This document shows positions 45,476 through 58,823 of a stretch of 64,000 nt of DNA, piece after piece. The translations under genes were made by a program, and so were the position numbers. How positions within the stretch are numbered: the first letter of the stretch is position 1; each line of letters begins with the position of its first letter. The stretch is taken from positions 1,178,001-1,242,000 of the forward strand of contig NZ_CP079110.1 in assembly GCF_019357495.1 (NCBI RefSeq), read 5' to 3'. The stretch comes from Nosocomiicoccus ampullae. GTDB taxonomy: Bacteria > Bacillota > Bacilli > Staphylococcales > Salinicoccaceae. The notes beneath the pieces are model-generated. The model was not told the origin of the DNA and searched no databases. It was given only the letters and a program-made list of their open reading frames with translations.

Positions 45476-46490
45476 AATATACTTCTTCAATCTCTATATA
45501 GTTTTGTCCATTTAAATTTAAATCTGCGAAGTCTCCGCGTTTAAACTGTTCATACGCAACCGCTCCGATCATCGCTGCATTGTCAGTACAATATTTTAAA
45601 CTTGGAATATATAGCTCTATATTATTCTTTTTTGTAAGTGTTTCAAATCGCTCTCTTAATGCACTGTTTGCTGCAACTCCTCCTGCAATAATAAGTGTTT
45701 CTATATTTTCGTCTTTTAATGCACGCATCGTTTTTGTTGTTAATACATCAACTACACTCTCTTGAAAACTTCTAGCAACATCTGCTTTATTGATTTCGAT
45801 GTTTTTCTGTTTTTCGTTATGAAGTTTATTGATGACATGTGATTTTAGGCCACTAAAACTAAAGTTATAACTATCATCTTGAAGTGCACGTGGAAAATCA
45901 TACGTATCTTTTCCTTCTTTTGATAATCTATCGATTTCTGGACCTCCTGGATACGGTAGTCCTATAACTCTCGCAACTTTATCATAAGCCTCTCCGACAG
46001 CATCATCTAAGGTTTCACCAATTACTTCAAAATCTAAATGATTGTTCATCTTTATGAGCTCTGTATGTCCACCTGAAACGATTAATGAAATAAGTGGAAA
46101 TTTAATCTTATGCTCGAGTTGATTCGCATATATATGTCCGGCAATGTGATGGACTGGAATTAGTGGTAAATCGTGTGCGAATGCAAATGCTTTCGCTGCA
46201 TTAACCCCAACAAGTAATGCACCTATTAACCCTGGTCCATATGTTACTGCGACTGCATCGAGTTCTTTTGCTGTAAGGTTAGCATTCTTTAGTGCTTCTT
46301 CAATGACACGAGTAATCATTTCAACATGGTGTCTTGAAGCAACCTCAGGAACTACACCACCAAAACGTTTATGACTTTCTATTTGGCTTTGTACGACATT
46401 TGATAGTACTTGATTTCCATTTTCAATAACACTTGCTGCTGTTTCATCACAACTCGTTTCAATCGCCAATATTTTAATATTTTTCTCCAT
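45474..46490 (-). CDS. tsaD: tRNA t6A threonylcarbamoyltransferase TsaD
   Basis: 338 residues. Transfers the threonylcarbamoyl group to A37 of ANN-decoding tRNAs, with TsaB and TsaE. Motifs: [14 protein letters not shown], metal-binding [21 protein letters not shown], and [20 protein letters not shown]; the start overlaps rimI by 17 nt. Last gene of tsaE-tsaB-rimI-tsaD. Confidence 0.97.
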   Translation of the reverse strand: MEKNIKILAIETSCDETAASVIENGNQVLSNVVQSQIESHKRFGGVVPEVASRHHVEMITRVIEEALKNANLTAKELDAVAVTYGPGLIGALLVGVNAAKAFAFAHDLPLIPVHHIAGHIYANQLEHKIKFPLISLIVSGGHTELIKMNNHLDFEVIGETLDDAVGEAYDKVARVIGLPYPGGPEIDRLSKEGKDTYDFPRALQDDSYNFSFSGLKSHVINKLHNEKQKNIEINKADVARSFQESVVDVLTTKTMRALKDENIETLIIAGGVAANSALRERFETLTKKNNIELYIPSLKYCTDNAAMIGAVAYEQFKRGDFADLNLNGQNYIEIEEVY

Positions 46491-46938
46491 CTAATCTCAC
46501 CCACATGACATGTGCATCTTTTCCGATACCATAATAATCTTTTCGTATTCCACCATATATGAATCCTTTTGATTCATATAAATGAATCGCATTTTCATTG
46601 TTTACATTAACTTCTAAAGATAACTGCTTTACTGAAGGCTGACAATAATCAATGATAAAGTCCATTAGCTGACTCGCATAACCATTCCCACGTTCTTCAG
46701 GCTTAATTGCAATTGTTGTAATTTGCGCATCGTCAATTACAATCCAGACACCGATATAACCAATCACATTATTATTTTTTTCTAATACAAAATAGTGTGC
46801 AAATTGATTTTTATGAATTTCATGAACGTAGGTCTCTTTTGTCCATGGTGAATCGACAAATGATACAATCTCGATATGTTGTACATCTAATATATCTTTA
46901 GGTTCCATCTTACGAATATTTACTGATTCTTTTGCCAA
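46474..46938 (-). CDS. rimI: Ribosomal protein alanine N-acetyltransferase-like (RimI, GNAT)
   Basis: 154 residues, GNAT fold: N-terminal [16 protein letters not shown], the acetyl-CoA loop [15 protein letters not shown] and [19 protein letters not shown] near the C-terminus. RimI acetylates the N-terminus of ribosomal protein S18 in E. coli; that target is not shown here. Overlaps tsaB (19 nt) and tsaD (17 nt), so it is tightly coupled to t6A genes. Confidence 0.93.
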   Translation of the reverse strand: MAKESVNIRKMEPKDILDVQHIEIVSFVDSPWTKETYVHEIHKNQFAHYFVLEKNNNVIGYIGVWIVIDDAQITTIAIKPEERGNGYASQLMDFIIDYCQPSVKQLSLEVNVNNENAIHLYESKGFIYGGIRKDYYGIGKDAHVMWVRLDGEKY

Positions 46939-47558
46939 TTTCTCTCTGCCTCAGTCAGTCGTAGATAATTTGGAACAACGTCATGTGCATCCACTTTCTC
47001 TAACACGGATTCATCCATGCCTATAATTGAAGCGATTCTCGGTGTTGTATGCACACCATCTACTTCAAATGATTGTTTTTCTAGCGTATTATGCACAACG
47101 ACCGCACCATATTTTAAAACGAATTTGGAATATTCTTCACCAGTTCTTAGTTTTGGCTCTTCTAACACATTTACACCTGTTTGATCAACATCATAAACCG
47201 CACTAAAACAATTACCACGTCTCGCATCCATCATTGGTGCGACAACTCCTCTATAACTCGCTCCAAGAACAAGTAGACTTGAAACAGTATAGATTGGTAT
47301 ATTTAAAGCTATTGCCAATGTTTTTGCAACAGTAACACCGATTCTTAATCCAGTATAGCTACCAGGTCCATTTGCAACTACAATTCTTTCCAAACGAGAT
47401 TTATCAAGTTTTGCTAACTTTAAAACTTGATCAATTGCAGGCATCAATGATTCAGAGTGTGTACCAGAAACATTCATATTAATTTCCGCAAGCAAGACTT
47501 CATCAGCAATAGCTACACTTAATGCACGATTTGATGTATCAATATATAATGTCTTCAT
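46920..47558 (-). CDS. tsaB: t6A biosynthesis protein TsaB
   Basis: 212 residues, ASKHA-fold paralogue of TsaD without its metal site. YIDTSNRALSVAI at the N-terminus and VVANGPGSYTGLRIGVTVAK (about 62-81) mark the family; MDARRGNCFSAVY follows. It scaffolds the TsaD-TsaE complex. It starts immediately after the tsaE stop codon and overlaps rimI. Confidence 0.95.
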   Translation of the reverse strand: MKTLYIDTSNRALSVAIADEVLLAEINMNVSGTHSESLMPAIDQVLKLAKLDKSRLERIVVANGPGSYTGLRIGVTVAKTLAIALNIPIYTVSSLLVLGASYRGVVAPMMDARRGNCFSAVYDVDQTGVNVLEEPKLRTGEEYSKFVLKYGAVVVHNTLEKQSFEVDGVHTTPRIASIIGMDESVLEKVDAHDVVPNYLRLTEAERNWQKNQ

Positions 47559-48008
47559 TTATAATTCACCTACTATACGATCATATACTTCACCTTTAGA
47601 ACATAAAGTAAATCGTCTCTTATCTGTAGTTATATGTTCGATATGTATCTTTAAATACTCATCTGGCAAGTATTCTTCAATAAAATTATACCATTCAATT
47701 ATTGTAATATCCTCATTATTGAAATACTCCTCAAAGCCTAAATCCTCATCGCTATCTTCTAGTCGATAACAATCCATATGATGGACTTTAAATTTAGGTA
47801 AATTATAAGACTTAATAATATTAAATGTTGGAGATGTCATTACTCTTTTCACACCTAAAGATTTACCTAATGCTTGTGTAAAAGTTGTTTTACCAGCACC
47901 AAGATCTCCACTTAATAAAATAACTGTTCCAGATTCAATAAGATTAGCTAATTTACTCGCTAACTCCTTAGTGTCATTTAAATCGTTTATATTAATAGTT
48001 TTTTTCAT
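47559..48008 (-). CDS. tsaE: t6A biosynthesis ATPase TsaE
   Basis: 149 residues. P-loop GDLGAGKTTFTQAL (about 35-48), TSPTFNIIKSY and HHMDCYRLED (about 75-84), with IIEWYNFIEEYLP near 115. ATPase that drives turnover of the TsaBD complex. SD GAGGTAG. Its ATG is only about 40 nt from the rRNA operon terminator. Confidence 0.95.
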   Translation of the reverse strand: MKKTININDLNDTKELASKLANLIESGTVILLSGDLGAGKTTFTQALGKSLGVKRVMTSPTFNIIKSYNLPKFKVHHMDCYRLEDSDEDLGFEEYFNNEDITIIEWYNFIEEYLPDEYLKIHIEHITTDKRRFTLCSKGEVYDRIVGEL

Positions 48009-48039
48009 AATAAACTACCTCAAAATTAAAAAAAGTTAT

Positions 48040-48066
48040 AAAAAAAGGAGACCCTATTGGGTCTCC
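48040..48066 (-). terminator. rRNA operon terminator
   Basis: 8-bp stem GGAGACCC/GGGTCTCC (48047-48054, 48059-48066) with a T-run on the minus strand (complement of 48041-48046). Confidence 0.88.
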
Positions 48067-48072
48067 ACTGAG

Positions 48073-48187
48073 TGCCTAGCGACGTCCTACTCTAGCACGG
48101 GCAAACCGAACTACCATCGGCGCTGGAGAGCTTAACTACTGTGTTCGGCATGGGAACAGGTGTGGCCTCTCCGCTATCGTCACTAGA
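48073..48187 (-). rRNA. rrf: 5S ribosomal RNA
   Basis: About 115 nt matching 5S: the minus strand begins near CTAGTGACGATAGCGGAG, continues CCACACCTGTTCCCATG, and ends near GACGTCGCTAGGC. Ends are set by pairing of the termini and are accurate to a few bases. Confidence 0.95.
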
Positions 48188-48195
48188 CAATACAC

Positions 48196-48215
48196 TCAAA
48201 ACCAAATAGAAGCAA
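48196..48215 (-). other. 3' arm of the pre-23S processing stem
   Basis: ACCAAATAGAAGCAA here is complementary to TTGCTTCTATTTGGT at 51211-51225, on the other side of the 23S gene. The two arms would pair in pre-rRNA as an RNase III substrate. Confidence 0.7.
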
Positions 48216-48238
48216 TTCGTAGATACACGCTTTATCAT

Positions 48239-52859
<4,621 letters not shown>

Positions 52860-52940
52860 AGTTCTCTAGCTCTTTTATCGCGTTTTATACTAGTCGCTCT
52901 AGTTGTGTTACTTCTTCATTTAAAAGTAACCTCTTTATCG

Positions 52941-52975
52941 GAATTAACGTTGACATATTGTCATTCAGTTTTCAA
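52941..52975 (-). other. 16S leader, 5' arm of the pre-16S processing stem
   Basis: Complementary to 51253-51287 downstream of 16S (core ACAATATGTCAA), forming the expected RNase III stem around 16S. No promoter of quality was seen between here and tRNA-Gly. Confidence 0.7.
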
Positions 52976-52995
52976 TGTTCAATGTTTAAAATAAA

Positions 52996-53069
52996 TGGAG
53001 CGGGTGAGGAGAATCGAACTCCCGACATCAGATTGGAAGTCTGAGGTTTTACCACTAAACTACACCCGC
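52996..53069 (-). tRNA. tRNA-Gly (anticodon UCC)
   Basis: 74 nt with encoded CCA. Acceptor GCGGGTG/CACCCGC, anticodon loop CTTCCAA, T-loop GTTCGATTC. The 16S gene begins about 136 nt downstream with no terminator between. Confidence 0.95.
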
Positions 53070-53089
53070 GTTTTGCTTCAACTCTTACT

Positions 53090-53117
53090 ATTATACAGAC
53101 ATTATTTTTAATGTCAA
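53090..53117 (-). promoter_or_regulatory. Promoter of tRNA-Gly and the rRNA operon
   Basis: TTGACA (53112-53117), 16-nt spacer, TATAAT (53090-53095): both hexamers perfect on the minus strand. Confidence 0.85.
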
Positions 53118-53214
53118 CAGTAAAGTTGAAATATTTTTAATAAGTCGTGAACTTCTCTCGTTCACTTTTATTATTATACATTATCTTTTATATATTTGCA
53201 AGAATAAATTTTAA

Positions 53215-53299
<85 letters not shown>

Positions 53300-53319
53300 T
53301 TATCAAGATAACGATATCT

Positions 53320-53348
53320 ATTATATTCGCTTTATATTTCTCTGTCAA
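53320..53348 (-). promoter_or_regulatory. Consensus promoter of tRNA-Leu
   Basis: TTGACA (53343-53348), 17-nt spacer, TATAAT (53320-53325) on minus; fully consensus. Starts about 20 nt before the tRNA. Confidence 0.88.
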
Positions 53349-53466
53349 TACGATTGTTTAGATTTCTCAATATTTTTTGTTTTTATCAGTACCTATATCA
53401 AATACCTACTTTAAATAATATATGTTTTACATCTATATAATGAGGGAATTATAATTTTGTACTAAT

Positions 53467-53495
53467 TTGCAAGTCAAAATTTAGTATGCTATACT
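53467..53495 (+). promoter_or_regulatory. katA promoter
   Basis: TTGCAA (53467-53472), 17-nt spacer, TATACT (53490-53495). Transcription would start near 53502, within the PerR-like box. Confidence 0.75.
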
Positions 53496-53499
53496 TTAT

Positions 53500-53514
53500 T
53501 TAGAATTATTCTAA
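53500..53514 (+). promoter_or_regulatory. PerR-like box of katA
   Basis: TTAGAATTATTCTAA, a perfect 7-1-7 palindrome and 13/15 identical to the PerR consensus TTATAATNATTATAA. It covers the start of transcription, a repressing position. Confidence 0.78.
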
Positions 53515-53534
53515 TTTAAATTTGGAGGTTCATT

Positions 53535-55073
53535 ATGTCTGAACATTATAATCCTGAAGAAGAAAAGTTAACGACTCTATTTGGTAATCCTGTAGGCGAT
53601 CGTGAAAATACTGCTACTGCTGGTCCACGTGGTCCATTAGTTATGCAAGATCCTTATTTCTTAGATATGATGGCGCACTTTGACCGTGAAGTAATTCCAG
53701 AGCGTCGTATGCATGCTAGAGGTTCTGGTGCTTACGGTACATTTACGGTGACAAACGATATAACTAAATATACGAAAGCAAATATTTTCGCAGAAGTTGG
53801 TAAGAAAACTGAAATGTTTGCACGCTTCTCTACTGTAGCTGGTGAACGTGGTGCTGCTGAAGCTGAGCGTGATATTCGTGGTTTCGCTCTTAAATTCTAT
53901 ACTGAAGAAGGAAACTGGGACTTAGTTGGTAACAACACACCTGTATTCTTTTTCCGTGACCCTAAATTATTCCCAAGCTTAAACCACGTTGTTAAACGTG
54001 ATCCACGTACAAATATTAATAATCCAAACTCACAGTGGGACTTCTGGACATCGTTACCTGAGGCGCTTCACCAGGTGACAATCCTAATGACTGATCGCGG
54101 TATTCCGTCAGACTTCCGTCATATGCATGGATTCGGTTCACACACGTACGCAATGATTAACGAAGATAACGAACGTGTTTGGGTGAAATTCCACTTTAGA
54201 ACGCAGCAAGGCATCCGTAACTTTACAGCTGAAGAGGCTGAAGAAGTAGTCGGAAAAGACCGTGACTCATCACAACGCGATCTTTATAACGCGATTGAAG
54301 ATGGAGATTTCCCTAAATGGAAAATGTACATTCAAGTAATGACTGAAGAACAAGCTAGAAATCATTACCACAATCCATTCGACTTAACAAAAGTATGGTA
54401 TAAAGGTGAATACCCATTAATCGAAGTTGGTGAATTTGAACTCAATAAAAACCCTGATAACTACTTCGCAGAAGTAGAACAAGCAGCGTTCGCACCAACA
54501 AACATTATTCCAGGTCTTGGATTCTCACCTGACAAAATGTTACAAGGACGTTTATTCTCATATGGAGATGCGCAACGTTACCGTTTAGGTATTAACCATC
54601 ACCAAATCCCTGTAAACTCACCTAAAGGTGCAACAAACGTGTGCCCATTCAGCCGCGATGGTGCTATGAGAGTTGACGGAAACTTAGGTTCACATATTAA
54701 CTATTATCCAAATAGTTACGGTGCACACAACTCACAAAAAGATAAAAAGCAACCTGAATTAGACTTAGAACTTGGTCAAGTATATGAGTATGACTTCCGT
54801 GAAGATGATGATAATTACTACGGACAACCAGGTAAATTATTCCGTCTCCAGTCTGATGAAGGAAAACAAACAATCTTTAAAAACACTGCGATTGAAATGG
54901 AAGGCGTAGAGGAGCACATTAAGAAACGTCACATCTTTAACTGCTACCAAGCAGATGAAGAGTACGGTAAAGGTGTTGCAGAAGCACTTGGCATCGACAT
55001 CAACGATGTTGACCTTGTAAATGGAGATCATCCATTTGAAGGTAAACCAGTACAAGTTAAAACAGATAACTAA
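53535..55073 (+). CDS. katA: Catalase (haem, clade 3)
   Basis: 512 residues, typical small-subunit catalase that splits hydrogen peroxide in the cytosol. Catalytic His in [13 protein letters not shown] (about 55), Asn in [13 protein letters not shown] and haem-ligand Tyr in [14 protein letters not shown] (about 337). SD TTGGAGG 7 nt upstream. A PerR-like box covers the promoter start. Monocistronic; its terminator is split by the IS beginning at 55095, so read-through into the IS is expected. Confidence 0.97.
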   Translation: MSEHYNPEEEKLTTLFGNPVGDRENTATAGPRGPLVMQDPYFLDMMAHFDREVIPERRMHARGSGAYGTFTVTNDITKYTKANIFAEVGKKTEMFARFSTVAGERGAAEAERDIRGFALKFYTEEGNWDLVGNNTPVFFFRDPKLFPSLNHVVKRDPRTNINNPNSQWDFWTSLPEALHQVTILMTDRGIPSDFRHMHGFGSHTYAMINEDNERVWVKFHFRTQQGIRNFTAEEAEEVVGKDRDSSQRDLYNAIEDGDFPKWKMYIQVMTEEQARNHYHNPFDLTKVWYKGEYPLIEVGEFELNKNPDNYFAEVEQAAFAPTNIIPGLGFSPDKMLQGRLFSYGDAQRYRLGINHHQIPVNSPKGATNVCPFSRDGAMRVDGNLGSHINYYPNSYGAHNSQKDKKQPELDLELGQVYEYDFREDDDNYYGQPGKLFRLQSDEGKQTIFKNTAIEMEGVEEHIKKRHIFNCYQADEEYGKGVAEALGIDINDVDLVNGDHPFEGKPVQVKTDN

Positions 55074-55081
55074 TATAGATT

Positions 55082-55094
55082 AAAGAGTGAGGAT
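55082..55094 (+). terminator. Left arm of the interrupted katA terminator
   Basis: AAAGAGTGAGG plus AT. Joined with 56580-56598 this restores an 11-bp stem (AAAGAGTGAGG/CCTCACTCTTT), 5-nt loop ATTCA and a run of T. The IS entered at the arm/loop junction. Confidence 0.87.
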
Positions 55095-55102
55095 TGCACT
55101 GA

Positions 55103-55132
55103 CCCCCTAAATCCGGACACGGATTTAGGGGG
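55103..55132 (+). promoter_or_regulatory. Hairpin sequestering the OrfA Shine-Dalgarno (copy 2)
   Basis: Same perfect 13-bp stem and GACA loop as copy 1; the right arm contains the AGGGGG SD 8 nt before the ATG at 55141. Here the incoming transcript would be katA. Confidence 0.7.
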
Positions 55133-55140
55133 TTATTCGT

Positions 55141-55677
55141 ATGTCAAAGTATAGTTATGATTTGAAGTTAGAAATTATAAGAAGATATGAAGAAGGTTTT
55201 GGAGCAATCATTCTTTCAAAAGAGTTTAATATAAGCCATGACACGATCAACAATTGGATAATGGCTTATAATCTCTATGGCGAAGTTGGTTTAAAGAAAA
55301 GTTTATCTAAAACACGTTATTCTGGTGAGTTTAAGTTATCCGTATTAAAATATAGGATAAATAACGAAACTTCCTATTCAGAAACAGCTCAAGTCTTTGG
55401 AATCAAGAATCCATCTACAATAGCTGGTTGGCAGCGAAAGTATGATTTGGAAGGCTTTAGTGGTTTGTGTGGTACTTTAGGAAGACCTAGAAAACGTGAG
55501 GGAACGACTATGCCTAAGAATAACGATGAACCAAAAGAACTATCAAAGTCTGAGAGAGAAGAACTTATTGAACTAAGAGAAAGAAATGAGTACCTCGAAG
55601 CAAAACTGCTTTACCAAAAAAAGTTGGATGCCTTGCTTCGGGAAAAGCGTGCTCAAACAAAGAAAAGACGCAAGTAG
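55141..55677 (+). CDS. IS3-family OrfA (copy 2)
   Basis: 178 residues, identical to the product at 18297-18833: two helix-turn-helix regions and a C-terminal coiled coil. The slip site for OrfAB lies at 55617-55623. Likely silent under read-through because of the leader hairpin. Confidence 0.93.
   Translation: MSKYSYDLKLEIIRRYEEGFGAIILSKEFNISHDTINNWIMAYNLYGEVGLKKSLSKTRYSGEFKLSVLKYRINNETSYSETAQVFGIKNPSTIAGWQRKYDLEGFSGLCGTLGRPRKREGTTMPKNNDEPKELSKSEREELIELRERNEYLEAKLLYQKKLDALLREKRAQTKKRRK
55617..55623 (+). promoter_or_regulatory. Programmed -1 frameshift site (copy 2)
   Basis: A AAA AAG heptamer in the OrfA frame, as in copy 1. Confidence 0.85.
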
Positions 55678-56534
55678 TACTAGAAGTAAGGCAAATTAAA
55701 ACAGAAGTTAAACTGAGTACTTGGTTAGAGATTTCTGAGTTACCAAGATCTTCATTTTATGAATGGAAAGAAAAATTAAATCAGGTAAATGAATCTGAGC
55801 AGCGATTAGTTCAACAAATACAATCCATCATTCAAGAATCTAGATTTACTTACGGCTATAGAAGAGTTGTACTCGCACTAAAGAATCTAGGTATTATTGT
55901 GAACCATAAAAGAGTGCTCAGACTTATGAAGAAGTACAATTTATTGTGTACGAAATTCACAACAAGAAGTAGAAAGTATAGTTCGTATAAAGGTGAAGTT
56001 GGAAAAATTGCAGATAATGAGCTAAACAGAGCATTTAACGTAGATCAGATGAATGAAGTTTATGTCAGTGATGTAACTGAGTTCAAAGTGGACAACTCAG
56101 ATGTAAAAGTGTATCTCTCACCCATTATGGACTTATATAATAGTGAGATTGTGTCATTCAGTATCTCTACATCACCTACAGTAAAATTTACTTGTGAGTC
56201 CCTAGAGAAAGCTATTAAGAAGCTGCCTATAGAGCATAATCTCATGATTCATACAGATCAAGGGTTTCATTATCAGCATGTCAAATGGACACAATTACTA
56301 GAGCAGAATAATATCAAGCAGAGTATGTCTAGACGTGGAAATTGTTTAGATAATTCACCTATGGAGAATTTCTTTAGTTTGCTTAAACAAGAAATCTATT
56401 ACGGTGTTAAATATCAAAATGTTCAAGAATTAATCGAGGCATTAGAAGAATATATTGATTGGTACAACAACAAAAGAATAAAAGAGAAATTAAATGGCCT
56501 GTCTCCTGTTCAATACAGGAAACAAGCCATATAA
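55623..56534 (+). CDS. IS3-family OrfB, DDE transposase domain (copy 2)
   Basis: Identical to OrfB at 18779-19690, with all three DDE residues intact (DVTEF, HTDQGF, ENFFSLL). Expected as an OrfAB fusion of about 464 residues. Both copies look functional; no frameshift or stop was found. Confidence 0.92.
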   Translation, partial: VGCLASGKACSNKEKTQVVLEVRQIKTEVKLSTWLEISELPRSSFYEWKEKLNQVNESEQRLVQQIQSIIQESRFTYGYRRVVLALKNLGIIVNHKRVLRLMKKYNLLCTKFTTRSRKYSSYKGEVGKIADNELNRAFNVDQMNEVYVSDVTEFKVDNSDVKVYLSPIMDLYNSEIVSFSISTSPTVKFTCESLEKAIKKLPIEHNLMIHTDQGFHYQHVKWTQLLEQNNIKQSMSRRGNCLDNSPMENFFSLLKQEIYYGVKYQNVQELIEALEEYIDWYNNKRIKEKLNGLSPVQYRKQAI

Positions 56535-56576
56535 GAATTCACGGACAAGAATGTCCGGATTTATGGGTTCGGTACA

Positions 56577-56598
56577 GATTCACCTCACTCTTTTTTTT
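56577..56598 (+). terminator. Right arm of the interrupted katA terminator
   Basis: Target repeat GAT, loop bases, CCTCACTC and eight T. Now separated from its left arm by 1482 bp. Confidence 0.85.
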
Positions 56599-56602
56599 AC
56601 AT

Positions 56603-56630
56603 AAAAATATGCCTCCATCACTGGAGACAT
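56603..56630 (-). terminator. tex terminator
   Basis: 9-bp stem with one G-U pair (56609-56617, 56622-56630) and TTTTT on exit (complement of 56603-56607). Confidence 0.75.
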
Positions 56631-56639
56631 ACTTTAAAG

Positions 56640-58778
56640 TTAGTTTTTCATAGTTAGCGCAATTCTTTTTTTCTTTTCATCAACTGATAGTACTGTAACT
56701 TCTACGATATCTCCACTACTTACAACATCGAGTGGATGTTTAATATAACGATTTGCAAGTTGTGATATATGCACAAGTCCATCTTGATCAACACCTACGT
56801 CTACGAATGCACCGAAGTCTGTAACGTTTCTCACTGTTCCAGATAATTTCATACCTTCTTTTAAGTCTGAAATTTCTAAGACGTCACTTTTTAGAATCGG
56901 TGTATCGTACTTATCACGAATATCTCTAAGTGGTGCGATTAAGCTATCGATTATATCGTTTAACGTTGGAAGCCCGATATCATTCTCTTCACTATATTTA
57001 CGTTTATCGAGTGTATTTAACTTTTCTTTAATACTCTCTTCACCAAGTTCGTCAATTGACGCATCAATTTCTTTTAATAAATTATACGTATTTTTATATT
57101 GCTCAGGGTGAATTGGTGTTTGATCTAACGGTTCTTCTCCCCCAACAATTCGTAAAAATCCAACAGCTTGCTCAAATGTTTTCGGTCCAAGACGTTTTAC
57201 TTTCTTAAGATCTGAACGTTTTGTAATTCCTTCCGTTTCTCTAAACTCTACAATATTTCTTGAGATTGTTTTGTTTAAACCAGAAACATGTTCAAGCAAT
57301 TTATAAGATGCTGTGTTTACATCTACACCTACTTGGTTTACTGCTGTCTCTACTACAAAGTCTAGAGACTCGTTTAAGAATTTTTGGTTAATATCATGTT
57401 GATATTGACCAACCCCTAATGATTTTGGGTCAATTTTAACAAGCTCTGCAAGTGGATCTTGAATACGTCTCGCAATTGAAACTGCACTTCTTTCCTCTAC
57501 TTCAAAGTTTGGGAATTCCTCACGTGCTAAATCCGATGCTGAATATACTGAAGCTCCTGCTTCATTGACAATAATAAATGGTATATCTAGTTCATGAGTT
57601 TTTAAGAAGTTCGCTACGAACTCTTCGGTCTCTCTAGATGCTGTTCCGTTACCAATCGCAATTAAGGTTACACTATGTTTCTCGATAAGATCTTTAAAAA
57701 TCGCTTCACTTTTCTCTGTATTTTTAGAGCTGTGTGGATAAATCACATTCTTATCTAAAAATGTACCATTGCTATCGATAACTGCGAGTTTACATCCTGT
57801 TCTAAATGCAGGATCCACCCCTAAAATTGTATGGTTTTTAAGCGGTGGTTGTAACAGTAAACTTTTTAAGTTCTCTTCAAAAATATTTACAGCATGAGTT
57901 TCTCCCTTTTTCGTAATATCATTTCTTACTTCACGCTCTAAACTTGGTAAAATAAGACGTTTTAAACTATCTTCAATCGTTTCTTTAAGAATATCTTCGG
58001 CTTTACTATTCTCACTTATCTCTTGACGATATAAGTAACTTATTATTTTTTCATCGTCATGGTTAAAACTGATACGTAACACATTTTCTTTTTCTCCACG
58101 ATTCATTGCTAGAATTCTATGTGATGGGATAGTTTTTACACGCTCACTATAGTCGTAATACATTTCGTAAATACTTTCTTTATCATCATGGCCCTTTTTC
58201 TCAGTTGAAGCAATTTTTGAATGATTGTTAATGACACTTAATATGTACATTCTATGTTGAGGATTATCTGAAATAATTTCTGCAATAATATCTTTTGCGC
58301 CCTCAATCGCTTCTTTAACTGACTTTACTTCATCAGTTATATAATTTTCTGCTTCTTTTAATAATTCTTCTTCACTCATTTCTTGTTTGTAAAGAAGCGT
58401 TGCTAACGGCTCTAAACCTTTTCTTTTTGCTTCCGTCGCACGTGTTTTTTTCTTTTGTCTAAATGGGCGGTATAAATCTTCGACTCTTGCCTGAGATGTT
58501 TGACGTAATATTTGATTTCTTAAGTCCTCTGTCAATAACCCTTGCTCATCGATTAGACGTATAACGTCTTCTTTTCTCTTTTCTAACTCTTCAAGGTAAT
58601 GATATTCATCTGAAATTTCCTTAATTGAAACTTCGTCGAGTCCACCTGTTTGCTCTTTTCTATAACGTGCGATAAAAGGAACTGTCGCATTGTCTTTTAG
58701 CATGTTTAATACATTTTCAATATATTCGTTTTTTATTTTTAATTTTTTTGATAACTCTTTGACTAATTGTTCGTTCAT
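56640..58778 (-). CDS. tex: Tex-like S1 RNA-binding protein
   Basis: 712 residues. Tex plan: N-terminal helical region (1-180, IARYRKEQTGGLDEVSI), YqgF/RNase H-like domain (about 315-440, ILGVDPAFRTGCKLAVID), helix-hairpin-helix DNA/RNA-binding region (about 490-560) and C-terminal S1 domain (about 640-705, GAFVDVGVDQDGLVHISQLA). A conserved nucleic-acid-binding factor linked to transcription and RNA turnover in other bacteria. Follows sigB, as in staphylococci. SD AGGAGG. Confidence 0.94.
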   Translation of the reverse strand: MNEQLVKELSKKLKIKNEYIENVLNMLKDNATVPFIARYRKEQTGGLDEVSIKEISDEYHYLEELEKRKEDVIRLIDEQGLLTEDLRNQILRQTSQARVEDLYRPFRQKKKTRATEAKRKGLEPLATLLYKQEMSEEELLKEAENYITDEVKSVKEAIEGAKDIIAEIISDNPQHRMYILSVINNHSKIASTEKKGHDDKESIYEMYYDYSERVKTIPSHRILAMNRGEKENVLRISFNHDDEKIISYLYRQEISENSKAEDILKETIEDSLKRLILPSLEREVRNDITKKGETHAVNIFEENLKSLLLQPPLKNHTILGVDPAFRTGCKLAVIDSNGTFLDKNVIYPHSSKNTEKSEAIFKDLIEKHSVTLIAIGNGTASRETEEFVANFLKTHELDIPFIIVNEAGASVYSASDLAREEFPNFEVEERSAVSIARRIQDPLAELVKIDPKSLGVGQYQHDINQKFLNESLDFVVETAVNQVGVDVNTASYKLLEHVSGLNKTISRNIVEFRETEGITKRSDLKKVKRLGPKTFEQAVGFLRIVGGEEPLDQTPIHPEQYKNTYNLLKEIDASIDELGEESIKEKLNTLDKRKYSEENDIGLPTLNDIIDSLIAPLRDIRDKYDTPILKSDVLEISDLKEGMKLSGTVRNVTDFGAFVDVGVDQDGLVHISQLANRYIKHPLDVVSSGDIVEVTVLSVDEKKKRIALTMKN

Positions 58779-58792
58779 AATTTCCTCCTAAA

Positions 58793-58823
58793 TAAGAAAA
58801 CCTAATCAGGATTGATTAGGTTT
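58793..58823 (-). terminator. sigB operon terminator
   Basis: 11-bp stem AAACCTAATCA/TGATTAGGTTT (58798-58808, 58813-58823) with a T-rich exit on minus; overlaps the sigB stop codon and ends just before the tex SD region. Confidence 0.8.

Larger units (their letters stand above)
55095..56576 (+). mobile_element. IS3-family (IS150-like) insertion sequence, copy 2
   Basis: 1482 bp, with no difference found by eye from 18251-19732. Flanked by the 3-bp direct repeat GAT (55092-55094, 56577-56579). Same orientation as the interrupted gene's transcription, as in copy 1. The two copies are direct repeats 36.8 kb apart. Confidence 0.96.
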
